DNA of 6,748 bases from Flavobacteriales bacterium (GTDB lineage: Bacteria > Bacteroidota > Bacteroidia > Flavobacteriales > Flavobacteriaceae), in NCBI GenBank assembly GCA_027031025.1, contig JALVEJ010000308.1, positions 1-6,748 of the forward strand, given 5' to 3'. Positions within the stretch are counted from its first letter, which is position 1; every line of letters begins with the position of its first letter. Shown piece by piece: positions 1-6,748 of this stretch. The notes under the pieces are model-generated. The model was not told the origin of the DNA. It searched no databases and was given only the letters and a program-made list of their open reading frames with translations. Position numbers and translations under genes: made by a program.

Positions 1-637
1 GGAAAAACTCAATCTCTTTCCCGACTTAATAAAAAATCATCCCGACATAACCGGTTTGAATGTTACGATACCTTACAAGGAAAAAATTTTGAAATTTGTC
101 GATGAAGTTTCGCCGGAAGTAGAAGCTGTTGGGGCGGCAAATACGTTGTTAATTCATCCTTCTGCCAAAAAAATAACTGCTTATAATACAGATATTTATG
201 GATTTAAACAAAGTTTGTTGGCTTATTTAAATCCCGAACATCGCAAAGCTTTGATTCTAGGAACCGGCGGCGCCGCAAAAGCCGTAGCTTATGCTTTACT
301 GCAACTGGGAATTGTTGCGACAATGGTGTCGCGTCAACCCAAATCGAGCGCACAATTAGCTTACCACGATTTAGATGAAAACCTTGTCAAATCACATTTG
401 TTGGTTATCAATACGACACCTTTGGGGCAATTTCCCAATATTGAAAAAAGCCCCGAATTTCCTTACAATTTTATAACAAATAGGCATTTATTTTGCGATT
501 TGATTTATAATCCGGCCGAAACACGCTTTTTGAAACAAGCACGAAAAATGGGCGCAAAAACTTGTAACGGACTGAAAATGTTGTATTTGCAAGCGGAAAA
601 AGCTTGGCAAATTTGGACAGGACAAAGCGGCTCATAA
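1..637 (+). CDS. aroE: Shikimate dehydrogenase (NADP+), 5'-truncated by the window edge
   Basis: Shikimate dehydrogenase reduces 3-dehydroshikimate to shikimate with NADPH in the cytosolic shikimate pathway. The frame is open from base 2, so the start lies upstream. 211 residues are visible, and by comparison with a usual length of about 245-275 some 35 to 60 are missing, including the N-terminal shikimate-binding SxS. In visible numbering I see NVTIPYK (20-26, with the catalytic-type Lys26), GAANTL (44-49), NTD (62-64, with the catalytic-type Asp64), the nucleotide-binding loop GTGGAAKA (87-94), SRQ (110-112) at the position of the NADP-phosphate-binding NRT motif, NTTPLG (137-142), DLIYNP (166-171) and the C-terminal NGLKML with Gln197 in the shikimate-contacting position. 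The in-frame TTG at 56 is not the start, because conserved sequence continues upstream of it. The gene ends with TAA, 55 bp before the DUF349 gene in the same direction. The family call is very secure. Confidence 0.96.
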   Translation, partial: EKLNLFPDLIKNHPDITGLNVTIPYKEKILKFVDEVSPEVEAVGAANTLLIHPSAKKITAYNTDIYGFKQSLLAYLNPEHRKALILGTGGAAKAVAYALLQLGIVATMVSRQPKSSAQLAYHDLDENLVKSHLLVINTTPLGQFPNIEKSPEFPYNFITNRHLFCDLIYNPAETRFLKQARKMGAKTCNGLKMLYLQAEKAWQIWTGQSGS

Positions 638-692
638 TTCAAAAAAAATTGTTAAATTTCGCTTCTAAAAATTAACCGGTAAATTTACTATT

Positions 693-2672
693 ATGGTAGA
701 AGAAAGAGACGAAAACCTGCAGCCAGCAGATGGAATGAACGAGTCCGCGGAAACTCCAAACAATTCCGATCAAAACAATCCGATTGATGAACAAGCATCA
801 ACTGAGGATGCCGTTGAAAAAAACGAAGATGAACATGTCAAATTATTATCCGAAAAATCAGTTGAGGAAGTCGTGGATGAAATTGAACAACAAGTAGCTT
901 CCGAGTCAGAAGAAGATAAAGCTGCGGAAGAGACACAAACCGAGCAGGAACATATACCTTTGTTGTCTTACAACGACTTTGACCTTCCCGCTTTGCTCAA
1001 CGAAGCTAAAACTTTACTGGAACGTCATCCGGTACAAAAAATCAAAAAACATTTTGACGAAATTAAAACCGCATTTGAGAACAAACTTGACGAATTGACG
1101 CAAGCCTATAAAGAAGCCCATCCCGATGCGGATGAAGTGGATTTGAAGATACCTGAAATCAAAGAATTAAAATTTGTTCTCAAAGATTATAAAACCAAAC
1201 TAAACGCTTATCGCAAAGAGATACAAGAGCGGTTGGAAGCCAATTTAAAAAAACGGGAAGCTTTAATAGAAGCGTTAAAAAATTTAATTGATTCTACCGA
1301 ATATACATTTGAAGAACGTCTCAAAAAATTTAAAGAAATACAAAAACAATGGCGTACTGCCGGTAGTATTCCGCGTGCCAAATATACTGATATATGGCAA
1401 ACTTTTAAACACCACGAAGAGCGTTTCTACGATTTGCTCGATTTAGACCGCGGCTATCGCGATAAGGTTTTTCAAGAAAACTTAGCGCAAAAACAAGCCA
1501 TTATTGAAGAAGCTAAAAAGTTATTAGATGAAGACGATGTACACCGTGCTTTTAAAGAACTGCAAAGATTGCATAAGAAATGGAAGGAAGAAACCGGTCC
1601 GGTCGCACGAGAATATCGTGAAAAAATTTGGGAAGAATTTAAGGCCGTTACCAAGCAAATTCATGATAAAAGACGTGATTTTTATAAAAAATTGAAAGAA
1701 GAGTTTGCCGAAAATTTGGTCAAAAAACAAGAAATTATTGAAAAACTCAAAGAATTAACGGCGGAAATTCCCGAAACGCATAAGGAATGGCAACAAAAAA
1801 TCAAGGAAGTGGAAGCCTTGCGTGAGCAATTTTACCAATTAGGATTCGTGCCGAAGAAAAACCGTGAAGAAATTTGGGAAGCTTTCAAGTCGACTATCAA
1901 AGCTTTTAATAAACACAAAAACAATTTCTACAAGTCTTTAAAAGAACTCCAAAAAGAAAACTTGGACAAGAAAATGGCATTGATCAAGATAGCCGAAGAA
2001 CTGAAAGACAGCGAAGACTGGGAAACAGCTACCCAAAAATTCAAAGACATACAAGAAGAGTGGAAAAAAATTGGTCATGTGCCTCGTAAATATTCCGAAA
2101 AAATCTGGCAACAATTCCGCGAAGCATGTAACCATTATTTTGATCGCTATTATGCGCATAAACGGTCTGAAAAAAGTGAAGAATATGGTAATTTTATTAA
2201 GAAAAAAGAATATTTGAACAAACTGAAAGAACAATTTAAAGATGCCGATAATGAAGCCGGTTATACTATTGATGATATCAAAAAAATAATTGCCGAATGG
2301 AAAACATTGGGCTATGTGCCGGACAATAAACACTATATTAATGTCAAATTCAACAAGTTTATCAATTCATTATATGATAAGTTGCAAATTGATAAGCGTG
2401 AATTGTCCTTCTTGAAATTTAAAAATACCGTTGACCAATATTATGATGAGGAAAACTATCGAAAGTTAGATTCTGAAAAACGTTATGTAAAACAAAAAAT
2501 AGAAAGTATTTTAAAAGAAATAGAACAGCTGGAAAACAATATGATGTTTATCAAATCTGATGATGATAACAATCCTTTTAAAAAGGAAGTAGAAAAGAAT
2601 TTGACTAAAAATAAGGAAATACTGGAATTTTGGAAGAAAAAATTACAATATTTGGAATCCTTGGAATATTAA
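693..2672 (+). CDS. DUF349 tandem-repeat protein (659 aa), function unknown
   Basis: No signal peptide or membrane segment is visible, so the protein is probably cytosolic. Residues 1-90 are low-complexity and acidic: I count 30 Asp/Glu against 5 Lys/Arg. Residues 95-200 look like a helical cap rich in Lys and Glu. Five DUF349-type repeats follow, each centred on W-x3-G-x-[VI]-P followed by a second aromatic 15-17 residues after the first. The first aromatic is at W220, W297, F380, W457 and W536 (spacing 77-83), the second at W235, W313, W395, W472 and F553. Repeat 2 has TGPV where others have G-x-[VI]-P, and repeat 5 is the most divergent. Residues 592-656 look like a coiled coil. The ATG at 693 is the first in frame after the aroE stop and has no Shine-Dalgarno sequence. 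Placement beside aroE suggests co-transcription. The domain family is confident, but I know of no established biochemical role and assign none. Confidence 0.9.
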   Translation: MVEERDENLQPADGMNESAETPNNSDQNNPIDEQASTEDAVEKNEDEHVKLLSEKSVEEVVDEIEQQVASESEEDKAAEETQTEQEHIPLLSYNDFDLPALLNEAKTLLERHPVQKIKKHFDEIKTAFENKLDELTQAYKEAHPDADEVDLKIPEIKELKFVLKDYKTKLNAYRKEIQERLEANLKKREALIEALKNLIDSTEYTFEERLKKFKEIQKQWRTAGSIPRAKYTDIWQTFKHHEERFYDLLDLDRGYRDKVFQENLAQKQAIIEEAKKLLDEDDVHRAFKELQRLHKKWKEETGPVAREYREKIWEEFKAVTKQIHDKRRDFYKKLKEEFAENLVKKQEIIEKLKELTAEIPETHKEWQQKIKEVEALREQFYQLGFVPKKNREEIWEAFKSTIKAFNKHKNNFYKSLKELQKENLDKKMALIKIAEELKDSEDWETATQKFKDIQEEWKKIGHVPRKYSEKIWQQFREACNHYFDRYYAHKRSEKSEEYGNFIKKKEYLNKLKEQFKDADNEAGYTIDDIKKIIAEWKTLGYVPDNKHYINVKFNKFINSLYDKLQIDKRELSFLKFKNTVDQYYDEENYRKLDSEKRYVKQKIESILKEIEQLENNMMFIKSDDDNNPFKKEVEKNLTKNKEILEFWKKKLQYLESLEY

Positions 2673-2677
2673 TATTA

Positions 2678-3250
2678 ATGTATAAAGTGACACATTATTT
2701 TAGTTTTTTACTGATATTTTTAAGCTTGGGATGGAGCTACGGACAAGATTTGGATATTTATAAACATCAAAAAAATTCCAACTTTGAAATTCCTGATATC
2801 CCCAAAGAGATGACCTATAAAGAATTTAAAATCCTAAGCACCGATTTGCGTATGCAAGATATGGTCATAGCCGCTATTTTACCCGGTCATGTGCATTTTA
2901 AAATAGGTGAAAAGAAAACCGGTTATTATATTTTAGGGGCTCGCTCGTTAGGGTATTTGGGGTTGATCTATTTGTCGGCGGTTGATAAATCTTGGTCAAA
3001 AATTATTTTATTGGATAATATCGGTTTGGATCAAAGCATATCAACCGGTGATATCATCGTGACATACGGCTCTTTGATGTTAATATTGGGCAGTTATTTA
3101 TACGATTGGATACATGGGAAATATGTTTTAGATGACAAACAGAACCGTATCCGGTATAAATATGCACAAAAAAAACTCCAATTAAGTTTTAATCTTATCC
3201 GTTCTGCACGATTTCAATATCCCGCAGTGGGTTTAATATACAATTTTTAA
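2678..3250 (+). CDS. Hypothetical exported or membrane protein with signal peptide (190 aa)
   Basis: I do not recognise a characterised family. Residues 1-22 look like a signal peptide: Lys3, a hydrophobic core at 8-17, and a likely cleavage after SYG, leaving Gln23 as first mature residue, which is common in Bacteroidota. Residues 67-77 read ILPGHVHFKIG and are followed by a Gly/Tyr-rich hydrophobic stretch (82-102). A second hydrophobic stretch (124-142) runs into YDWIHGK (142-148) and a basic segment (154-166). The PGhxHFxxG pattern before a Gly-rich membrane helix recalls DUF5683/TM2-like proteins, but this resemblance is weak. The ATG at 2678 lies five bases after the DUF349 stop. An alternative in-frame TTG at 2630 would overlap that gene by 43 bp and add 16 residues before the signal peptide, so I prefer 2678. 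No Shine-Dalgarno sequence is visible. Translation coupling or co-transcription with the DUF349 gene is likely. Confidence 0.8.
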   Translation: MYKVTHYFSFLLIFLSLGWSYGQDLDIYKHQKNSNFEIPDIPKEMTYKEFKILSTDLRMQDMVIAAILPGHVHFKIGEKKTGYYILGARSLGYLGLIYLSAVDKSWSKIILLDNIGLDQSISTGDIIVTYGSLMLILGSYLYDWIHGKYVLDDKQNRIRYKYAQKKLQLSFNLIRSARFQYPAVGLIYNF

Positions 3251-3280
3251 CATAATATGACAATAAAAGGCTAAAAAAAT

Positions 3281-3310
3281 TTGAAATTACATCGTAAAAA
3301 ATTATCTTTG
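3281..3310 (+). promoter_or_regulatory. Bacteroidota-type sigma-A promoter of secDF
   Basis: TTG at 3281-3283 (-33 element) is separated by 19 bp from TATCTTTG at 3303-3310, a full match to the Bacteroidota -7 consensus TAnnTTTG. Transcription would be expected to start about 4-7 bases after the -7 element, near 3314-3317, giving a leader of roughly 35 bases before the secDF ATG. It lies in the only non-coding gap on the plus strand longer than 60 bp, which supports independent expression of secDF. This is inferred from consensus only. Confidence 0.8.
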
Positions 3311-3349
3311 CCCGTCAAAATAATAACGAATTGAAAAAAACAGAAGAGC

Positions 3350-6268
3350 ATGCGAAATAAAGGACTTGTAATAGTATTTGCTACTATTTTAGGATTGATA
3401 AGTATTTATACATTATCGTTTACATTTAAAAGTAATCAAATCAGAAAGGCAGCCAAGGCTTATGCAAAGGGTGATTATATAAAGGAAAAACATTATTTGG
3501 ATTCCTTGTCTAATAAACCGGTTTTCAGCATATTAGGCTCCGATTTTACTTATAATGATATCAAAAACCGTGAAATGAATCTCGGTCTTGATTTGCGTGG
3601 CGGAATCAATGTTATTTTGCAAGTTTCGGTTAAAGATATCTTGAAAAACTTAGCCAACAATACTAAAAATCCGGTTTTTAACCAAGCGCTTGAAGAAGCC
3701 GGCGAAATGCAAAAAAGCAGTAACAAACCTTATATAGATTTGTTCTTTGAAGCTTTTGATAAAATAAATAGCCAATCCGACCATCCTGTTAAGTTGAGTT
3801 CACCCGAGATTTTCGGCAACCGCGATTTATCCGATGAGGTCAAATTTAATATGTCTGACGATGAAGTCAAAAAAATCATTCGTAAAAAAGTCGATGATGC
3901 CATGGTCAGTGCCTTTGAAGTATTACGTAAAAGGATTGACAAATTCGGAGTAACCCAACCCAATATCCAACGTTTGGGAAAATCCGGACGAATTTTGGTC
4001 GAATTAGCCGGAGCCAAAGATATTGAACGGGTCAAAAAACTCTTGCAAAGTACGGCGCAATTGGAGTTTTGGCATGCTTATAACGCACAAGACGTCATGC
4101 CGTATTTGCAACAATTGGATCAATACTATGCCAGAAATCAACAAGTTAAAAAAGATACTACAAACAAAGATGTCGATACCTTATTGGTTGATGACCAACA
4201 AAAAGAAACTTTGTTTAAATATTTAACGCCCGGAAGTTTTTCAAGAGTTGGTATTGTAAAAATTAAAGATAAAGATAAAGTTGAAAAATTGCTCAACAGC
4301 TCTGAGGCTAAGAAATTATTACCTCAAGAACTGAAAAACATCAAATTTTTATGGGGTAAACCCGAGAAAAAAAGTGATATTGTTTATTTGTATGCTATCA
4401 AAGGTAACAGAGACAATATCCCGCCTATCAGCGGTGATGTGATTGTCGATGCCCAATCATCTTACGACCAATTTGGTAATCCGGCTGTAACCATGCAAAT
4501 GAATGGTGCCGGTGCCAAAAAGTGGAAAGAAATGACCACGCAAGCCTTTAATGACAAAACCGGCATCGCTATTGTGTTAGACAATATTGTTTATTCGGCT
4601 CCGGGCGTTCACAATGGTCCAATTACCGGTGGACGGTCGGAAATTACTGGAGATTTTAGCTTAGCAGAAGCCAAAGATTTAGCCAATGTGTTGCGTGCCG
4701 GAAAATTACCTGCCAAAGCAGATATTGTGCAATCGGAAATTGTAGGTCCGTCTCTCGGACATAAAGCTATCGAAGGCGGTAAGTTGTCCTTTATTTTTGC
4801 TTTCTTATTGATTTTTATTTGGATGTTCGGTTACTACGGCAAAGCCGGTTTGTTTTCTGATATTGCCTTGGTATTAAACATTTTATTCATTTTCGGTATT
4901 TTGGCTAGTTTAAATGCCGTTTTAACCTTACCCGGCTTGGCAGGTATCGTCTTGACCATAGGTATGGCAGTTGATGCCAATGTGTTGATATTTGAACGGG
5001 TTCGTGAAGAAATGCGTCGTGGCAAGTCCTTGCGTGATGCTGTCGATGATGGATTTAGCAATGCTTTATCATCTATTATAGATGCTAATATTACGACGGC
5101 TTTAACCGGTTTGATTCTATTATTCTTCGGAACCGGTCCTATTAAAGGTTTCGCGACTACTTTGTTAATTGGTATTGGAACCTCACTGTTCACGGCTATT
5201 TTTATCACCAGATTATTGATTGAATGGTATTTGGGTAAAGGTAAAAGTTTAACTTTTGATACTAAATTATCAAGAAATTTATTTACCAATGTCCGCTTCG
5301 ATTTCTTAGGCAAAAGAAAATTGGCTTATACCATTTCAAGTGTAGTTATTTTAATCGGTTTGATTTCCATATTCACTAACGGCTTAAACCCGGGTGTGGA
5401 TTTTGTAGGAGGACGCACATATATCGTGGCTTTTGATAAAAATATCAATGTGGAAGAAGCCCGCCAGTCCTTAGCTGATAAGTTTGTAGATGAAAAGGGT
5501 AATAAGTTTGCCCCTGATGTTAAAAAATACGGTGGTGATAACCAATTAAAAATCACCACCAAATTCTTAATTGATAAGGAAGGTGAACAAGTTGATAATG
5601 AGGTTCAAAAACGTTTGTATGAAGGTTTAAAACCTTTCTTCCCCAAAGGCTACACTTATGATGATTTTATCAGTAGCGATGATAAAAAGACAATCGGTCG
5701 TATGCAATCTATCAAAGTTGGTCCCACCATTGCCGACGATATCAAAAAAGGTTCGGTTTATGCGGTCTTAGGCTCTTTGTTTGTCGTCTTTTTATACATC
5801 TTGTTCCGCTTTAAAAAATGGCAATTCAGTGCCGGTGCCGTTCTTGCCGTATTCCATGATGTATTAGTGGTGTTAGGTATTTTCTCATTGACTTGGCGTT
5901 TTGCACCTTTCAATATGGAGATTGACCAAGCTTTTATTGCTGCTATTTTGACGGTAATCGGGTATTCTTTGAACGATACGGTGGTTATCTTTGACCGTAT
6001 TCGTGAATATATGAAAGAACACCCGCGTTGGCCCTTAGCTAAAAAAATTAATGAAGCTTTGGATAGCACCCTTTCCAGAACACTGAATACGTCATTAACC
6101 ACTTTGATTACGCTGATAGCCATCTTTATTTTTGGTGGTGAAAGCATCAGAGGTTTTGTATTTGCTTTAATCATTGGGGTTGTTGTCGGTACTTATTCCT
6201 CTCTTTTCGTAGCCACACCAATTATGTATGATTTGGCTAAAAAAGAAGAAGACAAGAAAAAGAAATAA
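3350..6268 (+). CDS. secDF: Fused protein translocase subunit SecDF (972 aa)
   Basis: SecDF is an inner-membrane RND-type subunit that works with SecYEG and uses the ion gradient to pull preproteins out on the periplasmic side. The SecD half has a first membrane helix (about 6-26), LGLDLRGG (78-85), the periplasmic P1 domain (about 90-470, including RKRIDKFGV at 193-201 and SGDVIVDAQ at 361-369), then helices 2-6 (about 478-626) with GMAVDANVLIFER (538-550). The SecF half has a helix at about 660-676, NPGVDFVGG (680-688), the P4 domain (to about 800), and helices 8-12 with GYSLNDTVVIFDR (871-883). Asp542, Asp876 and Arg910 align with Asp340, Asp637 and Arg671 of Thermus SecDF, the proton-relay residues; the 34-residue Asp-to-Arg spacing is identical. 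The C-terminus is a Lys-rich cytosolic tail. The ATG gives the N-terminus MRNKGL expected for this group. AGAAGAG ends one base before the ATG, too close for a normal Shine-Dalgarno. yajC is not in view. Confidence 0.97.
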   Translation: MRNKGLVIVFATILGLISIYTLSFTFKSNQIRKAAKAYAKGDYIKEKHYLDSLSNKPVFSILGSDFTYNDIKNREMNLGLDLRGGINVILQVSVKDILKNLANNTKNPVFNQALEEAGEMQKSSNKPYIDLFFEAFDKINSQSDHPVKLSSPEIFGNRDLSDEVKFNMSDDEVKKIIRKKVDDAMVSAFEVLRKRIDKFGVTQPNIQRLGKSGRILVELAGAKDIERVKKLLQSTAQLEFWHAYNAQDVMPYLQQLDQYYARNQQVKKDTTNKDVDTLLVDDQQKETLFKYLTPGSFSRVGIVKIKDKDKVEKLLNSSEAKKLLPQELKNIKFLWGKPEKKSDIVYLYAIKGNRDNIPPISGDVIVDAQSSYDQFGNPAVTMQMNGAGAKKWKEMTTQAFNDKTGIAIVLDNIVYSAPGVHNGPITGGRSEITGDFSLAEAKDLANVLRAGKLPAKADIVQSEIVGPSLGHKAIEGGKLSFIFAFLLIFIWMFGYYGKAGLFSDIALVLNILFIFGILASLNAVLTLPGLAGIVLTIGMAVDANVLIFERVREEMRRGKSLRDAVDDGFSNALSSIIDANITTALTGLILLFFGTGPIKGFATTLLIGIGTSLFTAIFITRLLIEWYLGKGKSLTFDTKLSRNLFTNVRFDFLGKRKLAYTISSVVILIGLISIFTNGLNPGVDFVGGRTYIVAFDKNINVEEARQSLADKFVDEKGNKFAPDVKKYGGDNQLKITTKFLIDKEGEQVDNEVQKRLYEGLKPFFPKGYTYDDFISSDDKKTIGRMQSIKVGPTIADDIKKGSVYAVLGSLFVVFLYILFRFKKWQFSAGAVLAVFHDVLVVLGIFSLTWRFAPFNMEIDQAFIAAILTVIGYSLNDTVVIFDRIREYMKEHPRWPLAKKINEALDSTLSRTLNTSLTTLITLIAIFIFGGESIRGFVFALIIGVVVGTYSSLFVATPIMYDLAKKEEDKKKK

Positions 6269-6292
6269 TTTTTATTGAAATATATATGACCA

Positions 6293-6324
6293 AAAAAAGC
6301 CGCTCAATAATGAGTGGCTTTTTT
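6293..6324. terminator. Bidirectional rho-independent terminator between secDF and pcm
   Basis: The left arm (6293-6305, six A then GCCGCTC) pairs with the right arm (6312-6324, GAGTGGC then six T) around a 6-base AATAAT loop. The GC-rich core has seven pairs including one G-T wobble (6302 with 6315), and the A/T runs extend the stem to 13. The T run follows the stem on the plus strand and the A run gives the same on the minus strand. It starts 25 bases after the secDF stop and ends 22 bases before the pcm stop, so it can end both transcripts. Confidence 0.88.
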
Positions 6325-6345
6325 GTTTTAAGTTAAACATAACTA

Positions 6346-6748
6346 TTATTCTTTGTTTTCCAACATAGGAACAAACCGGAATAAACCGTGTTTGGTTTGA
6401 TTGATGTTTCCTTGCTGGTCTTTGGTTAATAAAATCATCTCTTGAGTTGCTTCTCCAACCGGAATAACCATTCTGCCGCCGGGTTTAAGCTGTTCTATCA
6501 AATCCTGTGGAATATATGGTGCTGCTGCCGTTACTATAATTTTATCAAAAGGCGCATACAAAGCTAAGCCTTTATAACCGTCACCATATCCGGTATATTT
6601 TAGGCGGATACCAATTTTTTCAAAATTTTGTTTGGCTTTCAAATATAATTCTTTGATACGTTCTATAGTATAGACCTTAGCACCTAATGTGTGTAAAATA
6701 GCCGCTTGATAGCCCGAACCGGTGCCTATTTCCAAAACTTTATCGCCG
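6346..6748 (-). CDS. pcm: Protein-L-isoaspartate O-methyltransferase, 5'-truncated by the window edge
   Basis: This enzyme transfers a methyl group from S-adenosylmethionine to L-isoaspartyl residues in aged proteins, starting their repair. Only the C-terminal 133 residues are visible; the family is usually about 205-230 long, so the N-terminal third or more is outside. In visible numbering: VLEIGTGSGYQAA (4-16) is the glycine-rich SAM-binding motif I, the acidic Glu29 of VYTIER (25-30) is in the position that binds the SAM ribose, GDGYKG (55-60) is the PCMT-typical motif before strand 4, FDKIIVTAAAP (67-77) is motif II with the family-typical TAAAP, and LKPGGRMVIPVG (87-98) is motif III. It ends with FRFVPML (123-129), the usual C-terminal signature. 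An in-frame TTG at 6735-6733 lies within motif I and is not the start. The gene converges on secDF and shares its terminator. Assignment to the PCMT family is secure. Confidence 0.95.
   Translation of the reverse strand, partial: GDKVLEIGTGSGYQAAILHTLGAKVYTIERIKELYLKAKQNFEKIGIRLKYTGYGDGYKGLALYAPFDKIIVTAAAPYIPQDLIEQLKPGGRMVIPVGEATQEMILLTKDQQGNINQTKHGLFRFVPMLENKE

Noticed and set aside
638..692. Possible promoter or terminator between aroE and the DUF349 gene
   Set aside because: TAAATTTC (653-660) and TAAATTTA (680-687) resemble the -7 element only partly, and no TTG stands at the right distance. There is no GC-stemmed hairpin.
1472..2333. Minus-strand open frames opposite the DUF349 gene (1472-1654, 1524-1730, 1938-2333)
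   Set aside because: They are Phe-rich complements of Lys/Glu-rich coding sequence, overlap a strong real gene, and show no family motif or promoter.
2630..2677. Upstream TTG start (2630) for the 190-residue exported protein
   Set aside because: It would overlap the DUF349 gene by 43 bp, uses a weaker start codon, and would bury the signal peptide behind 16 extra residues. The ATG at 2678 gives a standard signal peptide.
3242..3282. Weak AT-only inverted repeat after the 190-residue gene as a terminator
   Set aside because: AATTTTTAA and TAAAAAAATT could pair, but the stem has no GC core and a long loop, so a terminator call is not supported.
3730..6174. Minus-strand open frames opposite secDF (3730-4035, 4834-5313, 5326-5562, 5758-6174) and a plus-strand frame at 4023-4226
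   Set aside because: All lie inside secDF, whose own frame carries uninterrupted family motifs. Their translations have no recognisable domain.
1..6748. A new defence, mobile or otherwise undescribed multi-gene system
   Set aside because: Three of five genes are clear housekeeping genes, there are no repeats, transposase, integrase, nuclease or toxin-like genes, and the two uncharacterised proteins show no evident link to each other beyond adjacency.

Overview
This looks like an ordinary, AT-rich chromosomal segment of a member of the Bacteroidota, most likely a flavobacterium-like lineage. The clues are a SecD-SecF fusion encoded as one 972-residue protein, a protein with tandem DUF349 repeats, start codons without a recognisable Shine-Dalgarno sequence, and a textbook Bacteroidota promoter (TTG, 19 bp, TATCTTTG) upstream of secDF. 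I see no mobile element, CRISPR array, RNA gene, phage gene or defence gene.

Layout. Bases 1-637 (+) are the 3' part of aroE (shikimate dehydrogenase), whose start lies outside the window. After a 55-bp gap comes a 659-residue DUF349-repeat protein (693-2672, +). Five bases after its stop begins a 190-residue protein with a signal peptide and no recognised function (2678-3250, +). These three read in the same direction with short gaps and no visible terminator, so they probably form one transcription unit driven from upstream of the window. A 99-bp gap then carries the dedicated secDF promoter, followed by secDF (3350-6268, +). A GC-stemmed hairpin flanked by A and T runs (6293-6324) sits between secDF and a convergent gene on the minus strand, the C-terminal part of a protein-L-isoaspartate O-methyltransferase (pcm, 6346 to beyond the right edge). 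The hairpin can serve as terminator for both.

How the genes fit together. The genes do not build one pathway. AroE serves aromatic amino-acid biosynthesis, SecDF supports export through SecYEG using the ion gradient, and Pcm repairs aged proteins. The exported 190-residue protein beside secDF and the DUF349 protein beside aroE are the only parts whose function is open. I found no convincing sign of a new multi-gene system. The points worth a second look are the two poorly characterised proteins and the regulatory sites.
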